Source of the DNA: Zhongshania aliphaticivorans
GTDB taxonomy: Bacteria > Pseudomonadota > Gammaproteobacteria > Pseudomonadales > Spongiibacteraceae
Assembly (NCBI RefSeq): GCF_001586255.1
Contig: NZ_CP014544.1
Span: 2,573,501 to 2,637,500 of the forward strand
Reading direction: 5' to 3'
Length of the DNA stretch: 64,000 nt
Shown: one piece after another, positions 26,799 to 35,913 of the stretch
How positions within the stretch are numbered: position 1 is the first letter of the stretch
Layout of the letters: the number at the start of each line of letters is the position of its first letter
Notes under the pieces: model-generated
The model's database searches: none
What the model was told of the DNA's origin: nothing
What the model saw: only the letters and a program-made list of their open reading frames with translations
Made by a program: the position numbers and the translations under genes

Positions 26799-27923
26799 TC
26801 ACGAAGCCTGAATTAGCGGCGGCAATTCATCAATTTTTACCACTCGGCACTGCGGCTGAGGGTGCTCTGCAGCGCCTATCCACCGAAATGCCATCGTCCC
26901 CTCGCGATGACCGGTGGTATCTAACCAGTTAACGCAGTTCGGATCTGCTGCGCCAACAACTATACTGACGCCGCCATCAGGCCGATAATGCGCGGTATGC
27001 TTATTAAGATGAATTTGCACATAGCGATATTCCAGAGACTCCATCCAATAATTATTCAACTGAAAATTCCAGTTGTCGCATTCCGGAATACGATCTACCT
27101 CAATCAATAAGACCTCGTCATCTGCCAACGTAAAATAGCCGTGGTAGTAAAAAATATTGGGATCACCACCAAGTTTCTGGCAATAAGCCTGATCGGCTGG
27201 TGGCAGGGAGTTTGGGTGCGCCTTAAAGTCTTGCGCCCAGTCTGCGAACAAGTTCGCTGTGCCCTTCACAAAGGCGGTGGTCTTACGCAAACTTTCTGCG
27301 AGCTGCTTTGCTTGCAAGGGCGCAGGCTTTACGCCATCAGCGTTAAGGCGCTCAATTTTAAGATCGGCAAACACCTCGGTGTTCCGGTCTAAAAAGGTTT
27401 CGCGCACCAAAACAGCAAGCGTGTCGTCGGTAATTTTAAGCCAATTGCCCGCCTGCGGATGCCGCGACAAAATCACCTCCACACTGCCGTCGGCATTGAC
27501 CGCCAAGCCACTGTGGGTATCAAGCGATGCCACCGAACGCATATTGCCATCGGCCTCTTCGTAGCCCCCTGCAATCGCAATAAATCCCAAATACGCGACC
27601 GTGCCCCGACTGCCGCTAATGCGATAGTCGTTCATGCCATTGATTTCGGCGCGCAGATAAATATTGTCTGGGTTGTCTGCGCCAATTTTCGCGGTTTCAT
27701 GAGAAGGCCGATAAAATGTCGGAAAATCGCGGTCACTGCACTCCATAAACATATCGAGGCCAATACGGGTCAAGCGCGTTAAGTAACGCCAGCCTTCAGC
27801 GCGATTAAAGGCATCGCTTGGCGCTTCAGCCCGAAGAATTTGCTGCCCCGCCGCCTTCAACTCGTCACAAAATTGATCCCAAATTTCGCCGCTGACGACC
27901 TCATCGACTGAATTGTCTGCCAT
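26799..27923 (-). CDS. DUF1214 domain protein
   Basis: A 374-residue protein ending in a DUF1214 domain: NFQLNNYWMESLEYRYVQIH, then RPDGGVSIVVGAADPNCVNW and GTMAFRWIGA. The family is often near DUF1254 proteins and lipid or aromatic catabolism genes and has no assigned reaction. I chose the ATG at 27923, which has AGGAGG six bases upstream; a longer in-frame start would add 21 residues. No signal peptide follows this start. The sulfotransferase gene follows after 34 bases, so the two are probably co-expressed. Confidence 0.82.
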   Translation of the reverse strand: MADNSVDEVVSGEIWDQFCDELKAAGQQILRAEAPSDAFNRAEGWRYLTRLTRIGLDMFMECSDRDFPTFYRPSHETAKIGADNPDNIYLRAEINGMNDYRISGSRGTVAYLGFIAIAGGYEEADGNMRSVASLDTHSGLAVNADGSVEVILSRHPQAGNWLKITDDTLAVLVRETFLDRNTEVFADLKIERLNADGVKPAPLQAKQLAESLRKTTAFVKGTANLFADWAQDFKAHPNSLPPADQAYCQKLGGDPNIFYYHGYFTLADDEVLLIEVDRIPECDNWNFQLNNYWMESLEYRYVQIHLNKHTAHYRPDGGVSIVVGAADPNCVNWLDTTGHREGTMAFRWIGAAEHPQPQCRVVKIDELPPLIQAS

Positions 27924-28017
27924 TGCCTGCCTCCTTTTATTATTGAGGCAGTGTGGCAGTTTTGCAGGGGTGCTTATATCACCCAATTAGATGACGCTGA
28001 TGGGGGGGCGAGTCTGA

Positions 28018-28243
28018 AGTCGGAGGTCGGACGTGAAAAGAGCGCCCGGTTAGAATTAATCGCTGACTGGAAAAGCTAAATGCTGGACGGGAGACGGAAA
28101 ACGCTTACAAGCATGCGCTGCGCTTATTAACGACCACAACCGCGGGGACCTGATTTTGACTTAGCGTCTCCCGTCTCCGTGTCACCCCTGCGAAGCCAGG
28201 GGTAAGCCTACAGCGTCTGACGCCAGACACCCGACCTCCGACT
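28018..28243. repeat. Composite nested inverted-repeat element 3' of trmH
   Basis: The outer arms are AGTCGGAGGTCGG (28018-28030) and its exact complement CCGACCTCCGACT (28231-28243). Inner arms are GCTGGACGGGAGACGG (from 28082) and a partly matching GCGTCTCCCGTCTCC (from 28164). A short palindrome (ACCCCTG/CAGGGGT, 28184-28203) sits inside. The right end overlaps the trmH stop codon. Together with short flanks this accounts for the 318-base gap 27924-28241. I saw no gene in it. Confidence 0.7.
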
Positions 28244-28937
28244 ACGCCTTCGGCGCCCGCCCTTCCCGCACCGCCAACTGCCAGCCCAAGCCATCAAGTA
28301 GCTCACCGTCCTCATCCAGGGGCGGATAAGCCAAGCCATTGGCGCGACAGTAATCGGCCATTTTCGACTGCGCCCATTCAAACAAGGTGCGCTGATAGCT
28401 TTCATCGTCGAGGCGAGGTTTGCTATATAGACCCGCAAGCTGCCGTTGGCGCTGAACCTCAGCCAAGATAATGCCTGCGGCGACGGAGACATTAAAAGAC
28501 TGCACCATGCCCATCATCGGTATGGTGATAAATGCGTCGGCAAGCGCACAACCGGCGGGGCTGACGCCGAGTTTCTCGGCTCCCATCAATATTACGGTGG
28601 GCTTGGTGTAGTCCGGTTCCCGAAAATCGACCGCGCCTTCGCCAAGATGGGCTGCCAGCACTTGATAGCCCTGCGCTTTTAAGGGCGCCAAGGCAGTCGT
28701 CACATCCTGTTTACGCTCAACATTCACCCAGCTGTGCGAGCCCATCGCCGTGCCGCGGAAGGCCTTGTAGTCTTTGTCGGGAATAACACAGTGCATACTG
28801 CCAATACCAGCGGCATCTGCGGTGCGCACAATCGCGGAGAGATTGCGGCTTTTATGCACATTGTCGGTAACAATAGTGAGATCGGGCTGGCGGAATGCTA
28901 GAACCTGACGCAGGCGTTGGAAGCGTGCTGCGGTCAT
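28242..28937 (-). CDS. trmH: tRNA (guanosine-18-2'-O)-methyltransferase
   Basis: A 231-residue SPOUT methyltransferase that 2'-O-methylates G18 in the tRNA D-loop. The three SpoU motifs are present: VHKSRNLSAIVRTADAAGIG (catalytic Arg), PTVILMGAEKLGVS, and ITIPMMGMVQSFNVSVAAGI, which form the SAM-binding knot. The N-terminus MTAARFQRLRQVLAFRQPDL and the length are those of E. coli TrmH rather than the longer RlmB. It is a single gene with a repeat element starting at its stop codon. Confidence 0.93.
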   Translation of the reverse strand: MTAARFQRLRQVLAFRQPDLTIVTDNVHKSRNLSAIVRTADAAGIGSMHCVIPDKDYKAFRGTAMGSHSWVNVERKQDVTTALAPLKAQGYQVLAAHLGEGAVDFREPDYTKPTVILMGAEKLGVSPAGCALADAFITIPMMGMVQSFNVSVAAGIILAEVQRQRQLAGLYSKPRLDDESYQRTLFEWAQSKMADYCRANGLAYPPLDEDGELLDGLGWQLAVREGRAPKA

Positions 28938-29007
28938 TGTTGAGGCCTCAAGAATAAATGGGGCATAAGTTTACAGTAGCGTGCACTTTGGTTAAATAAA
29001 GGAAGAC

Positions 29008-29083
29008 GCTGGACGGGAGACCTAAGACGCAAAACCAAATAGCGCGCTGATTTTACCTTAGCGTCTCTCATCTCCCGTCAAGC
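29008..29083. repeat. Inverted-repeat element between trmH and thioesterase gene
   Basis: Arms of 23 bases, GCTGGACGGGAGACC... and ...TCTCCCGTCAAGC, match at about 18 positions. It is the same family as 23774-23844 and 28082-28180. A CCCGACCTCAGACT segment at 29140-29153, matching the outer arm of the trmH-side element, ends just before the thioesterase stop at 29161. Thus the 223-base gap is mostly repeat DNA. Confidence 0.65.
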
Positions 29084-29160
29084 ATTCAGCTTTCTACGCA
29101 TGAACTAAGCTTCATCAGTGCGCCGCTTTTCCGTCCGACACCCGACCTCAGACTCAATGT

Positions 29161-29580
29161 TCACCCCTCAATCACCGCCATTGTCAGCCGCGAAACACAC
29201 ACCGTTTTATCGGTTTCATCAGCAATACGAATTTCCCACACTTGCGTGCTGCGACCAATATGTACCGCTTTTGCCACACCGGTGACCAAGCCGCTGCGCA
29301 CTGAGCGAATATGGTTGGCGTTGATATCAAGCCCTACGCAAACAAAGCCTTTCTCACAGGCTAAATTGGCCGCAAGACTGCCCAGCGTTTCGGCGAGTAC
29401 TACTGAGGCCCCGCCATGAAGAATACCAAAGGGCTGATGAGTACGCTTATCGACCGGCATAGTGCCCGTAATAGAGTCCGAGCCAATATCGGTAATTGTG
29501 ATTCCCAGCACCTCAACAATGGTATTCGCCGACATTGCGTTAGCTTCATCTATACTGGGTGTGTTTGTCCAAATCGTCAT
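29161..29580 (-). CDS. Hotdog-fold thioesterase (PaaI/MenI-like)
   Basis: A 139-residue single hotdog-domain acyl-CoA thioesterase. The active-site region GILHGGASVVLAETLGSLAA holds the HGG motif and the catalytic glutamate of the 4-hydroxybenzoyl-CoA/PaaI/MenI group. The second half (VGLDINANHIRSVRSGLVTG) matches the YbdB/EntH-MenI subgroup. It is probably cytoplasmic and tetrameric like its relatives. The gene is divergent from an acyl-CoA dehydrogenase gene 140 bases away, which suggests acyl-CoA metabolism. The acyl substrate is not predictable. Confidence 0.87.
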   Translation of the reverse strand: MTIWTNTPSIDEANAMSANTIVEVLGITITDIGSDSITGTMPVDKRTHQPFGILHGGASVVLAETLGSLAANLACEKGFVCVGLDINANHIRSVRSGLVTGVAKAVHIGRSTQVWEIRIADETDKTVCVSRLTMAVIEG

Positions 29581-29720
29581 GTCATGTTCTCTTGGTCATT
29601 TTTGAAAAATTACAGCACTGCAGACGGTCATGAAAAGGCCAAAAATCTCCGCTGGCATTACAAGTTGACTCTGCTAACATAGGCATAATAATAGCTAGCT
29701 TATTCACCGGAGGATACCCT

Positions 29721-30869
29721 ATGTCGATGATCCCAAGAACTGTTTACGAAGAAGAGCATGAATTGTTTCGCGGCTCGGTCCGCAAATTCTTAGAAACCGA
29801 AGCAGCGCCATACCACGCACAGTGGGAGAAAGATGGCCAGGTTGATCGCGAACTGTGGATCAAAGCTGGCGAACAGGGTTTCCTTTCCCCTAGCGTCGCT
29901 GAAGAATACGGCGGTGTCGGTGTTGATTTCCGTTATAACGCTATTGTCGACGAAGAATGCGGCCGCTCAGGCTTAACCGGTATTGGCTGGGGATTGCACT
30001 CAGATATCGCGGTACCTTACATCGAACGCTACGGCACTGAAGCCCAAAAGCAAAAATACCTGCCCAAGTGCGTTACCGGCGAAACCATCATGGCTATTGC
30101 CATGACAGAACCCGCTGCGGGCTCTGACTTGCAGGGCATTAAGACCACCGCGATTAAAGACGGTGACGATTACATTATTAATGGCTCCAAAACGTTCATC
30201 ACCAATGGTCAGCTTGCCGATCTCGTTATTGTCGTCGCCAAAACCGACCCCAGTGCTGGCGCCAAGGGCATCAGCCTGTTCTTAATGGAAGCGGGCACTC
30301 CCGGTTTTACCAAAGGTCAAAATTTAGAGAAAATTGGCCTTAAAGCACAAGACACCTCAGAGCTGTTCTTCCAAGACGTGCGGCTATCAAAAGATCAGTT
30401 GCTGGGCGAAGAAGGCAAAGGCTTCATCTATATGATGCAAGACCTTCCGCAAGAGCGATTAAACGTGGCCATTATCGCTGTCGCAAATGCCGAGTCGATT
30501 CTGGAACAGACCATAGCTTACGTGAAAGAGCGCAACGCTTTTGGCAAAACAGTTGCTACATTCCAGAACACCCAGTTCAAATTGGCTGAACTAGAAACCC
30601 AAGTTTGCGCCGCGAGGGTGTTTTTGGATCGCTGCCTAGAGCTGCACGTTGAACACAAATTCGACTCAGTCATGGCTGCAAAAGCCAAGCTACTTACCAC
30701 TGACCTCCAGTGCAAAGTAATCGATGAGTGTCTGCAGCTGCACGGCGGCTATGGCTTTATGTGGGAATACCCAGTGGCTCGCGCTTTTGCCGACTCACGC
30801 GTTCAGCGTATCTACGCAGGTACTAACGAAGTAATGAAGCTAATCATTGGCCGCGACTTACTAAAGTAA
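29721..30869 (+). CDS. Acyl-CoA dehydrogenase
   Basis: A 382-residue FAD-dependent acyl-CoA dehydrogenase, standard length. Family signatures are MAIAMTEPAAGSDLQGI (FAD/substrate) and LQLHGGYGFMWEYPVARAFA. The usual MCAD-type base in YEGT is Ala here (YAGTNEVMK). This matches the long-chain/isovaleryl-CoA dehydrogenase group, where the base sits on another helix; Glu245 in LPQERLN fills that position. A strong Shine-Dalgarno (GGAGG) precedes the ATG and an intrinsic terminator follows. It catalyses the first oxidation step of acyl-CoA beta-oxidation, with a long-chain or branched substrate preference inferred. Confidence 0.93.
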   Translation: MSMIPRTVYEEEHELFRGSVRKFLETEAAPYHAQWEKDGQVDRELWIKAGEQGFLSPSVAEEYGGVGVDFRYNAIVDEECGRSGLTGIGWGLHSDIAVPYIERYGTEAQKQKYLPKCVTGETIMAIAMTEPAAGSDLQGIKTTAIKDGDDYIINGSKTFITNGQLADLVIVVAKTDPSAGAKGISLFLMEAGTPGFTKGQNLEKIGLKAQDTSELFFQDVRLSKDQLLGEEGKGFIYMMQDLPQERLNVAIIAVANAESILEQTIAYVKERNAFGKTVATFQNTQFKLAELETQVCAARVFLDRCLELHVEHKFDSVMAAKAKLLTTDLQCKVIDECLQLHGGYGFMWEYPVARAFADSRVQRIYAGTNEVMKLIIGRDLLK

Positions 30870-30891
30870 GCCTCCATACGGGTCAACTAAC

Positions 30892-30915
30892 GGGGCTGCT
30901 TGCAGCCCCTTTTTT
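30892..30915 (+). terminator. Intrinsic terminator after acyl-CoA dehydrogenase gene
   Basis: GGGGCTGC and GCAGCCCC form a perfect 8-bp stem with a TT loop, followed by six T. It begins 22 bases after the stop codon. Confidence 0.95.
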
Positions 30916-30939
30916 ATGCCTTGAATTCAATATACAAAA

Positions 30940-31746
30940 TTAATTGCTATGGCCCAATTGCGTTACTGGCGCATTCTGCAAAGCCAGTAAACTACTTTGA
31001 TCAACCATAATTAAGCCCCGCTTGGGGCGATCAAGATCAATAATAATAAACACAATCATGGCAATTAAAAACGACACCATCAGGGTCGGCGCCACCACTC
31101 GTTTACCACTTAAACCGCTTGAATACCCCAGCATGCCGCCAGAGGCAATAAACACCGTAAACAACAGTAAGAGCACAACTTCCGGCACCCGCATTTGCTG
31201 CAGGGCATTGCGTTTGCCTTGGCTGTCGATCATTTCATTCAAGGAGTTAACAAAGGCCCCAGACGTTACCGGGCGCGGGTCGGCATTGGTTGCCGCCACA
31301 GCCAGCGCCCACAATTCACTCTGCAGCGCGGCAATCGTTTGATTGTATTTTTTGCGCTCCAAGGCGTGGCTTAAATCAACCTTACCAATCGCAATCCGCA
31401 TATCAACATAACGTGCCAGCAAGGCATTGGCCTCGTCCTGAAACTGCACCGGCAATAGTTGCACCCGTAAGCTCGCAGTGCCAATAGCATTGGCTTCGGC
31501 AATTAAAGCCTCACTACGGCCGTCAAAACGCTGCATAGACATGCTGAAGGTAAAACCTAATAACAGCGCTAACAAGCCGAGAATACTACCCTGGATCGAT
31601 CCCGTCAGCGTCTTTACCTCGGAATCCGTACTGTGTTGCACAAAGCGACCGATTCTAAAACCGACTTCATTCAACAAGACAATAAGAAGAAACAAAACAC
31701 CGATAATCAACAGACTGTCGTAATTATAAAGAAAGGGCTGGGCCAT
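30940..31746 (-). CDS. DUF4239-type (bestrophin-like) membrane protein
   Basis: A 268-residue membrane protein of the DUF4239 family. It has an N-terminal helix (SLLIIGVLFLLIVLLNEVG), a second near residue 60 (ILGLLALLLGFTFSMSM), a soluble middle part, and two C-terminal helices (VVLLLLFTVFIASGGML and LMVSFLIAMIVFIIIDLDRP). The motif GSILGLLALLLGFTFSM followed by RFDGR is the family core. The function is not established; some relatives are compared with bestrophin channels. I used the ATG at 31746 (AGGTAA upstream) over a GTG at 31770. It is a single gene convergent with the acyl-CoA dehydrogenase gene. Confidence 0.78.
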   Translation of the reverse strand: MAQPFLYNYDSLLIIGVLFLLIVLLNEVGFRIGRFVQHSTDSEVKTLTGSIQGSILGLLALLLGFTFSMSMQRFDGRSEALIAEANAIGTASLRVQLLPVQFQDEANALLARYVDMRIAIGKVDLSHALERKKYNQTIAALQSELWALAVAATNADPRPVTSGAFVNSLNEMIDSQGKRNALQQMRVPEVVLLLLFTVFIASGGMLGYSSGLSGKRVVAPTLMVSFLIAMIVFIIIDLDRPKRGLIMVDQSSLLALQNAPVTQLGHSN

Positions 31747-31962
31747 GGTATTACCTAGGTTTGAAATCACACGCGGTCAATAGAGAAAGACCGCCACAAA
31801 TGCTGACAACCCTAGTATAAACAACGCACGGGGAAGCACTGGCCATTGGTGGAGAAAAGAATCAAAAAGTTCCAGTGCTAACAAGGATAATTACCAACAC
31901 CCAAATTAGCAGGAGAGAAGCGGACGACGGCGTCGCCTTACCGTGAAAACACCACGTTTTCC

Positions 31963-33198
31963 TTAGGCGTAATAATCAACCGCAAGCTTACCGTCACTGG
32001 CAGCTAAGACGTCAGCTTGATTGCCTAACTCATCATCGCGCTTATCACTACTCGCTAGGTCGGCATTCGCCGCACGTCCGTTTAAATCGCGCTGACCAGC
32101 TGACTCACCGGCAAATTGTTGGTTGCCATTGGCTGCAGCGCCGTTGCCAAGATTTGGGTTGTGACTAACTTTCACCTCATCCAAGCGCAAGCCTTGCTGC
32201 TCAAGACTGCTATTTAGGCGCGGCAGCATTTTTTCAATTAAATCACTGGTATCACCATTCTGCGTTTGAAACTGCACCGAGGTACTGTCGCCCTGCATAG
32301 ATAGCTGAATGTGGATACTACCCAGCTCTGCTGGATTCAATTGCATAGTTGCGGTGTGAACACCGTTATTCATCATCATACCAATCCGTGCGGCCATAGC
32401 CTGCCCCCAACCAGGGTTGTCGACCAAGCTCTGACTCATGGTCAATGCCACGGGCGCACGCGATGCGCTGCTACTCGCGCTATTTAAGCCGTCTTTAAGT
32501 TGCGACATCGCCGCCAAATCACCAAGTTCAACATCCACGTTAAGGCTTTCTAGCTTTTGGCCTTTGCTTTGCATTAGCCCCTCACCTACCGCAACTGCAC
32601 CCTGCAGCGCCGCCGCAAAGCCAGTTGTTTGGGGTGTTAGCGCAGGCTGAGTCGCGGCCAGTAACATTGGCGCTTTACCCTGATTTTCGCTCTGCAGGAG
32701 TTTTGCTTGCTGTAAGAGAAGCTGGTCTACCGCCTGTTGACCGCGATTACCGCCGCTCAGTGCCTTGTTGTCGTCAATGCTCATCGCTGCGCCCAGCTGA
32801 GTTCGCGACCAGTCGATTTGCACCTGCTGCCAGCCCACTACGCTGTGTTCAGCATCTAAACTGTCTGCTCCCCCCGCGAGTGCGGTGTTAGCGGCACTGA
32901 CAGGCAAGGTGAGCGGCAAATCTTTGCCCACTAGCGGCAAGTCTTTGCCGCTCGCAAAATTCTGCGCTAAGACGTTTAAGCCATCACCAGCTTCTTCATT
33001 TAACAGAGCCGGAGCATCGGCATCGCTTGGTGTGTCGGTGTCGGCCTGAAGATGACTGGCCTTGCCCATATTTCCGGCAAGCAATTGATTAAAGGGCAAT
33101 TGCGAGGTCGAATCACTGGCATTCGCCCCTTTCACGGCGGCGCGCCCTGACTGAACTGCTTCGCTGCTACTCAGCGCGGGAAGAGAGCTAGACGGCAT
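31963..33198 (-). CDS. fliK: Flagellar hook-length control protein
   Basis: A 411-residue FliK. The N-terminal two thirds are low-complexity (Ala/Ser/Gln/Leu-rich), as expected for the molecular ruler. The C-terminal switch domain carries MQLNPAELGSIHIQLSMQG and LNSSLEQQGLRLDEVKV, the conserved hook-control core that interacts with FlhB. It is the last gene of the fliE-fliK unit, 78 bases after fliJ, and the 5' end reads MPSSSLPALSSSEAVQ. The next gene downstream is an unrelated membrane protein. Confidence 0.9.
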   Translation of the reverse strand: MPSSSLPALSSSEAVQSGRAAVKGANASDSTSQLPFNQLLAGNMGKASHLQADTDTPSDADAPALLNEEAGDGLNVLAQNFASGKDLPLVGKDLPLTLPVSAANTALAGGADSLDAEHSVVGWQQVQIDWSRTQLGAAMSIDDNKALSGGNRGQQAVDQLLLQQAKLLQSENQGKAPMLLAATQPALTPQTTGFAAALQGAVAVGEGLMQSKGQKLESLNVDVELGDLAAMSQLKDGLNSASSSASRAPVALTMSQSLVDNPGWGQAMAARIGMMMNNGVHTATMQLNPAELGSIHIQLSMQGDSTSVQFQTQNGDTSDLIEKMLPRLNSSLEQQGLRLDEVKVSHNPNLGNGAAANGNQQFAGESAGQRDLNGRAANADLASSDKRDDELGNQADVLAASDGKLAVDYYA

Positions 33199-33276
33199 AA
33201 AAAAGTAACCTTTACAGATTAATCTGATTCGGCAGCCCCGAGGCTAAAACCGGCAATACTAAAATTAGAGCAAGGC

Positions 33277-33738
33277 CTATGCCATATCCATATTTTGTCG
33301 AGCCGACCAAACAAATCGTTGACTTGTTAGGTCGTCTGCTTGCCGCTGTTCTTCCGTGTTGACCAGCTGCTGCTCCTGCTCGCGATAGCGATCAGTGAGC
33401 TTCTCTAAACTCATTGCGCGACAGCGACTGTCTAACCAATGCTGACGTTCGGTCGCCACATTGGCTTCAGCACGCGCGACGGCTTCGCCCTGCTGGGTCA
33501 CCGCCTTGGCAAGCTTACTCATAAAATGACGGGTTTCTTGTAAACGGTGTACGTCCAATTTTTGCGCGGTGTGACTCTGGCTAGCATCAGCGTATTCACG
33601 ATAATACTGTTTTAACTCATCGTATTTCTTTTGCTGGTGATCAAAGTGCTTTTGGCTTTTTGCAAAACGCTTAGCCTGCTCCTGTTCTTTGCGGTCCGCC
33701 AAGCTATTCACGGTTTGCATACGCTGAGATTTCTTCAT
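33277..33738 (-). CDS. fliJ: Flagellar export protein FliJ
   Basis: A 153-residue, highly charged protein predicted to be nearly all coiled-coil helix, with long Gln/Lys/Glu-rich stretches such as EQAKRFAKSQKHFDHQQKKY. FliJ sits in the centre of the FliI hexamer and links the ATPase to the FlhA export gate. Sequence similarity in this family is weak, so the call rests on length, coiled-coil character and position: 17 bases after fliI and just before fliK, the standard order. Confidence 0.85.
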   Translation of the reverse strand: MKKSQRMQTVNSLADRKEQEQAKRFAKSQKHFDHQQKKYDELKQYYREYADASQSHTAQKLDVHRLQETRHFMSKLAKAVTQQGEAVARAEANVATERQHWLDSRCRAMSLEKLTDRYREQEQQLVNTEEQRQADDLTSQRFVWSARQNMDMA

Positions 33739-33755
33739 TTAGTCACCTATTTAGC

Positions 33756-35099
33756 TTATGCGTCATCCAGTAATAAATTTAGCTGATCAAGCGAACTGTC
33801 GAACGGCTCTGATTGATCATAGGCTTGCTGCAGGAATTTCACCATATTCGGCCACAAGCCAACGGCGTGATCCAAACGGGCATCACTGCCCCGCTGGTAG
33901 GCGCCAATCGTAATAAGGTCGCGATTTTGCTGATAAAGCGAGTACATCTGCCGAAAATAGCGCACCTGATCTTGATGGCTCTTATCGGTAATATCATTCA
34001 TGGCTCGACTTACTGAACGCTCCACGTCAATGGCAGGGAAATGCCCGGCATCAGCCAAGGCCCGCGACAGCACAATATGACCATCTAGAATCGCTCGCGC
34101 TGAATCCACTATGGGGTCATTTTGGTCATCACCCTCAGCAAGCACAGTATAAAACGCCGTTATTGAGCCGCCACCAACGGCGCCATTACCCGCACGTTCG
34201 ACAAGTGCCGGTAGGCGAGCAAAAACTGACGGCGGATAACCCTTCGTCGCAGGTGGCTCACCCGTGGCCAAGGCCACCTCACGTTGAGCTTGGGCGAATC
34301 GGGTTAACGAATCCATAAGTAATAACACTTGCTTACCCTGATCACGAAAATGCTCAGCAATCGATGTTGCCAGCCATGCCCCCCGCATACGCATCAGTGG
34401 CGGATGATCTGCTGGTGTTGCGATGACCACCGCCCGCTTCATGTCTTCAGTGCCAAGAATGCTGTCAATAAACTCCTTTACCTCGCGGCCACGTTCGCCA
34501 ATTAAGGCCACCACCACCACATCGGCCTCGGTAAAGCGGGTCATCATGCCCAGCAACACGCTTTTACCTACGCCGCTACCGGCAAATAAACCTAAACGCT
34601 GCCCGCGGCCCACCGTTAGCAGTGAGTTTATTGAGCGCACCCCTACATCCAAAGGCTCGCGAATAGGCTGGCGCAACAGGGGGTTAATCGGCGTGCCATT
34701 GATCGAGCGAGTTTGCTTGCAATGCAAAGGTCCTTTGCCGTCCAGCGGTTTGGCCGCGCCATCCAGCACCCGACCTAATAACTCATCACCCACGGGGAAG
34801 TCTGAGCCCTTGGCAATGGGAATAACTCTGGCATTGGGCATTACGCCGCGCAGCTCACCCGTGGGCATAAGTAAAATTTTATCGGCGGCAAAGCCGACCA
34901 CTTCGGTTTCTAACCAATCACCATCTGCGGCTTCAACCAGGCAATAGCCACCTACCGGCGCTTTACAGCCCACGGCCTCCAGCATCGTGCCTACCACCCT
35001 TTTGAGCTGGCCCTCGACTATCGGTTTTCCAACACCGCTTAGGCGCTGTCTATACAAGGCAAAGCGCTGCTGTATTTGTTCGCTGGGATCCTTTATCAC
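33756..35099 (-). CDS. fliI: Flagellum-specific export ATPase
   Basis: A 447-residue F1-beta-like ATPase that energises type III export at the flagellar base. The Walker A loop GSGVGKS is at residues 174-180; [15 protein letters not shown] and the Walker [18 protein letters not shown] follow. The C-terminal helical region contains [18 protein letters not shown], typical of FliI. The length is standard. It starts 3 bases after fliH, its negative regulator, and ends 17 bases before fliJ. Confidence 0.97.
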   Translation of the reverse strand: MIKDPSEQIQQRFALYRQRLSGVGKPIVEGQLKRVVGTMLEAVGCKAPVGGYCLVEAADGDWLETEVVGFAADKILLMPTGELRGVMPNARVIPIAKGSDFPVGDELLGRVLDGAAKPLDGKGPLHCKQTRSINGTPINPLLRQPIREPLDVGVRSINSLLTVGRGQRLGLFAGSGVGKSVLLGMMTRFTEADVVVVALIGERGREVKEFIDSILGTEDMKRAVVIATPADHPPLMRMRGAWLATSIAEHFRDQGKQVLLLMDSLTRFAQAQREVALATGEPPATKGYPPSVFARLPALVERAGNGAVGGGSITAFYTVLAEGDDQNDPIVDSARAILDGHIVLSRALADAGHFPAIDVERSVSRAMNDITDKSHQDQVRYFRQMYSLYQQNRDLITIGAYQRGSDARLDHAVGLWPNMVKFLQQAYDQSEPFDSSLDQLNLLLDDA

Positions 35100-35102
35100 C
35101 GT

Positions 35103-35867
35103 TTAAACTCCGCGCTCAACAATGTCATTCTCATCTGCCTGCGGAGGCACCATCGTCTCACCCAGCATTTCAGCAACAAGGTGCTGAATACGTGTTTCCA
35201 GCTCTTCATCAATTCTTGAATGATCGCTGTTAATACGACAGCCACCGCGACTTACCGTGGCATCCTCAATCAAACGCCAAGCGGGATCCAACACTTCATT
35301 GCGCTCAGCGTGCAAGCCTCGCAGCACATCAGCGTCGTCAGGGTTCAGGACAATATCAAAGCCGCTGTTACTTAAGGGTAATGCCGCCACGGCTTTATGA
35401 ATGAGATTTTCAATGAGTTCAGGTCGCAAACTTAATTCGTGACGTAATAATTGCTTTGATATGGCCAGGGTCATTGTAAACAGCTCGCGTTCTAGCTCAC
35501 TATCAACCCACTTCAAGGGCTCGCGTAACGCCGCCAAAGCCAGTTGTAACTGCTGACTTTGTTCAGCCAACAGACGCTTAGATTCCTGCTGCCCGTCTTT
35601 AAGCCCTTGCTGAAAACCTTGATCATGAGCTAGTTTCCGCTCCACCTCAAACGTGTCGGCCTGGCGTGTGTGTTCGGGAGCATCGGCTTCGTCTCGATCA
35701 GGCCTAGCAGCCACGTTCGATACCGGCGACGCCAATACCGAGATTTCAGGTAACTGCCAGGTCCGGTGTTCGACCGCAGCCTTCGCAGACTCAAGCACTT
35801 CCGGCGCATCATTAAGTGCTTCGGCATCAATTACCCGCGGCACAAACACCTGGAACACATCCGCCAT
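35103..35867 (-). CDS. fliH: Flagellar assembly protein FliH
   Basis: A 254-residue FliH, the stator-like partner that dimerises along FliI and docks it to the FliN ring. The N-terminal ~90 residues are variable; a charged region (FEVERKLAHDQGFQQGLKDG) leads to the conserved C-terminal domain with TLAISKQLLRHELSLRPELI and RGGCRINSDHSRIDEELETR. It lies 46 bases after fliG and 3 before fliI. Confidence 0.9.
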   Translation of the reverse strand: MADVFQVFVPRVIDAEALNDAPEVLESAKAAVEHRTWQLPEISVLASPVSNVAARPDRDEADAPEHTRQADTFEVERKLAHDQGFQQGLKDGQQESKRLLAEQSQQLQLALAALREPLKWVDSELERELFTMTLAISKQLLRHELSLRPELIENLIHKAVAALPLSNSGFDIVLNPDDADVLRGLHAERNEVLDPAWRLIEDATVSRGGCRINSDHSRIDEELETRIQHLVAEMLGETMVPPQADENDIVERGV

Positions 35868-35913
35868 AGCAGCCTCTTAATGATGTAATTTGCAGTTAAA
35901 TAGCACAGCTGTC

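Noticed and set aside
31771-31962. Terminator after fliK
   Set aside because: Only weak imperfect hairpins (for example GAAAAC/GTTTTC) and no T-run were found, so I did not list one.
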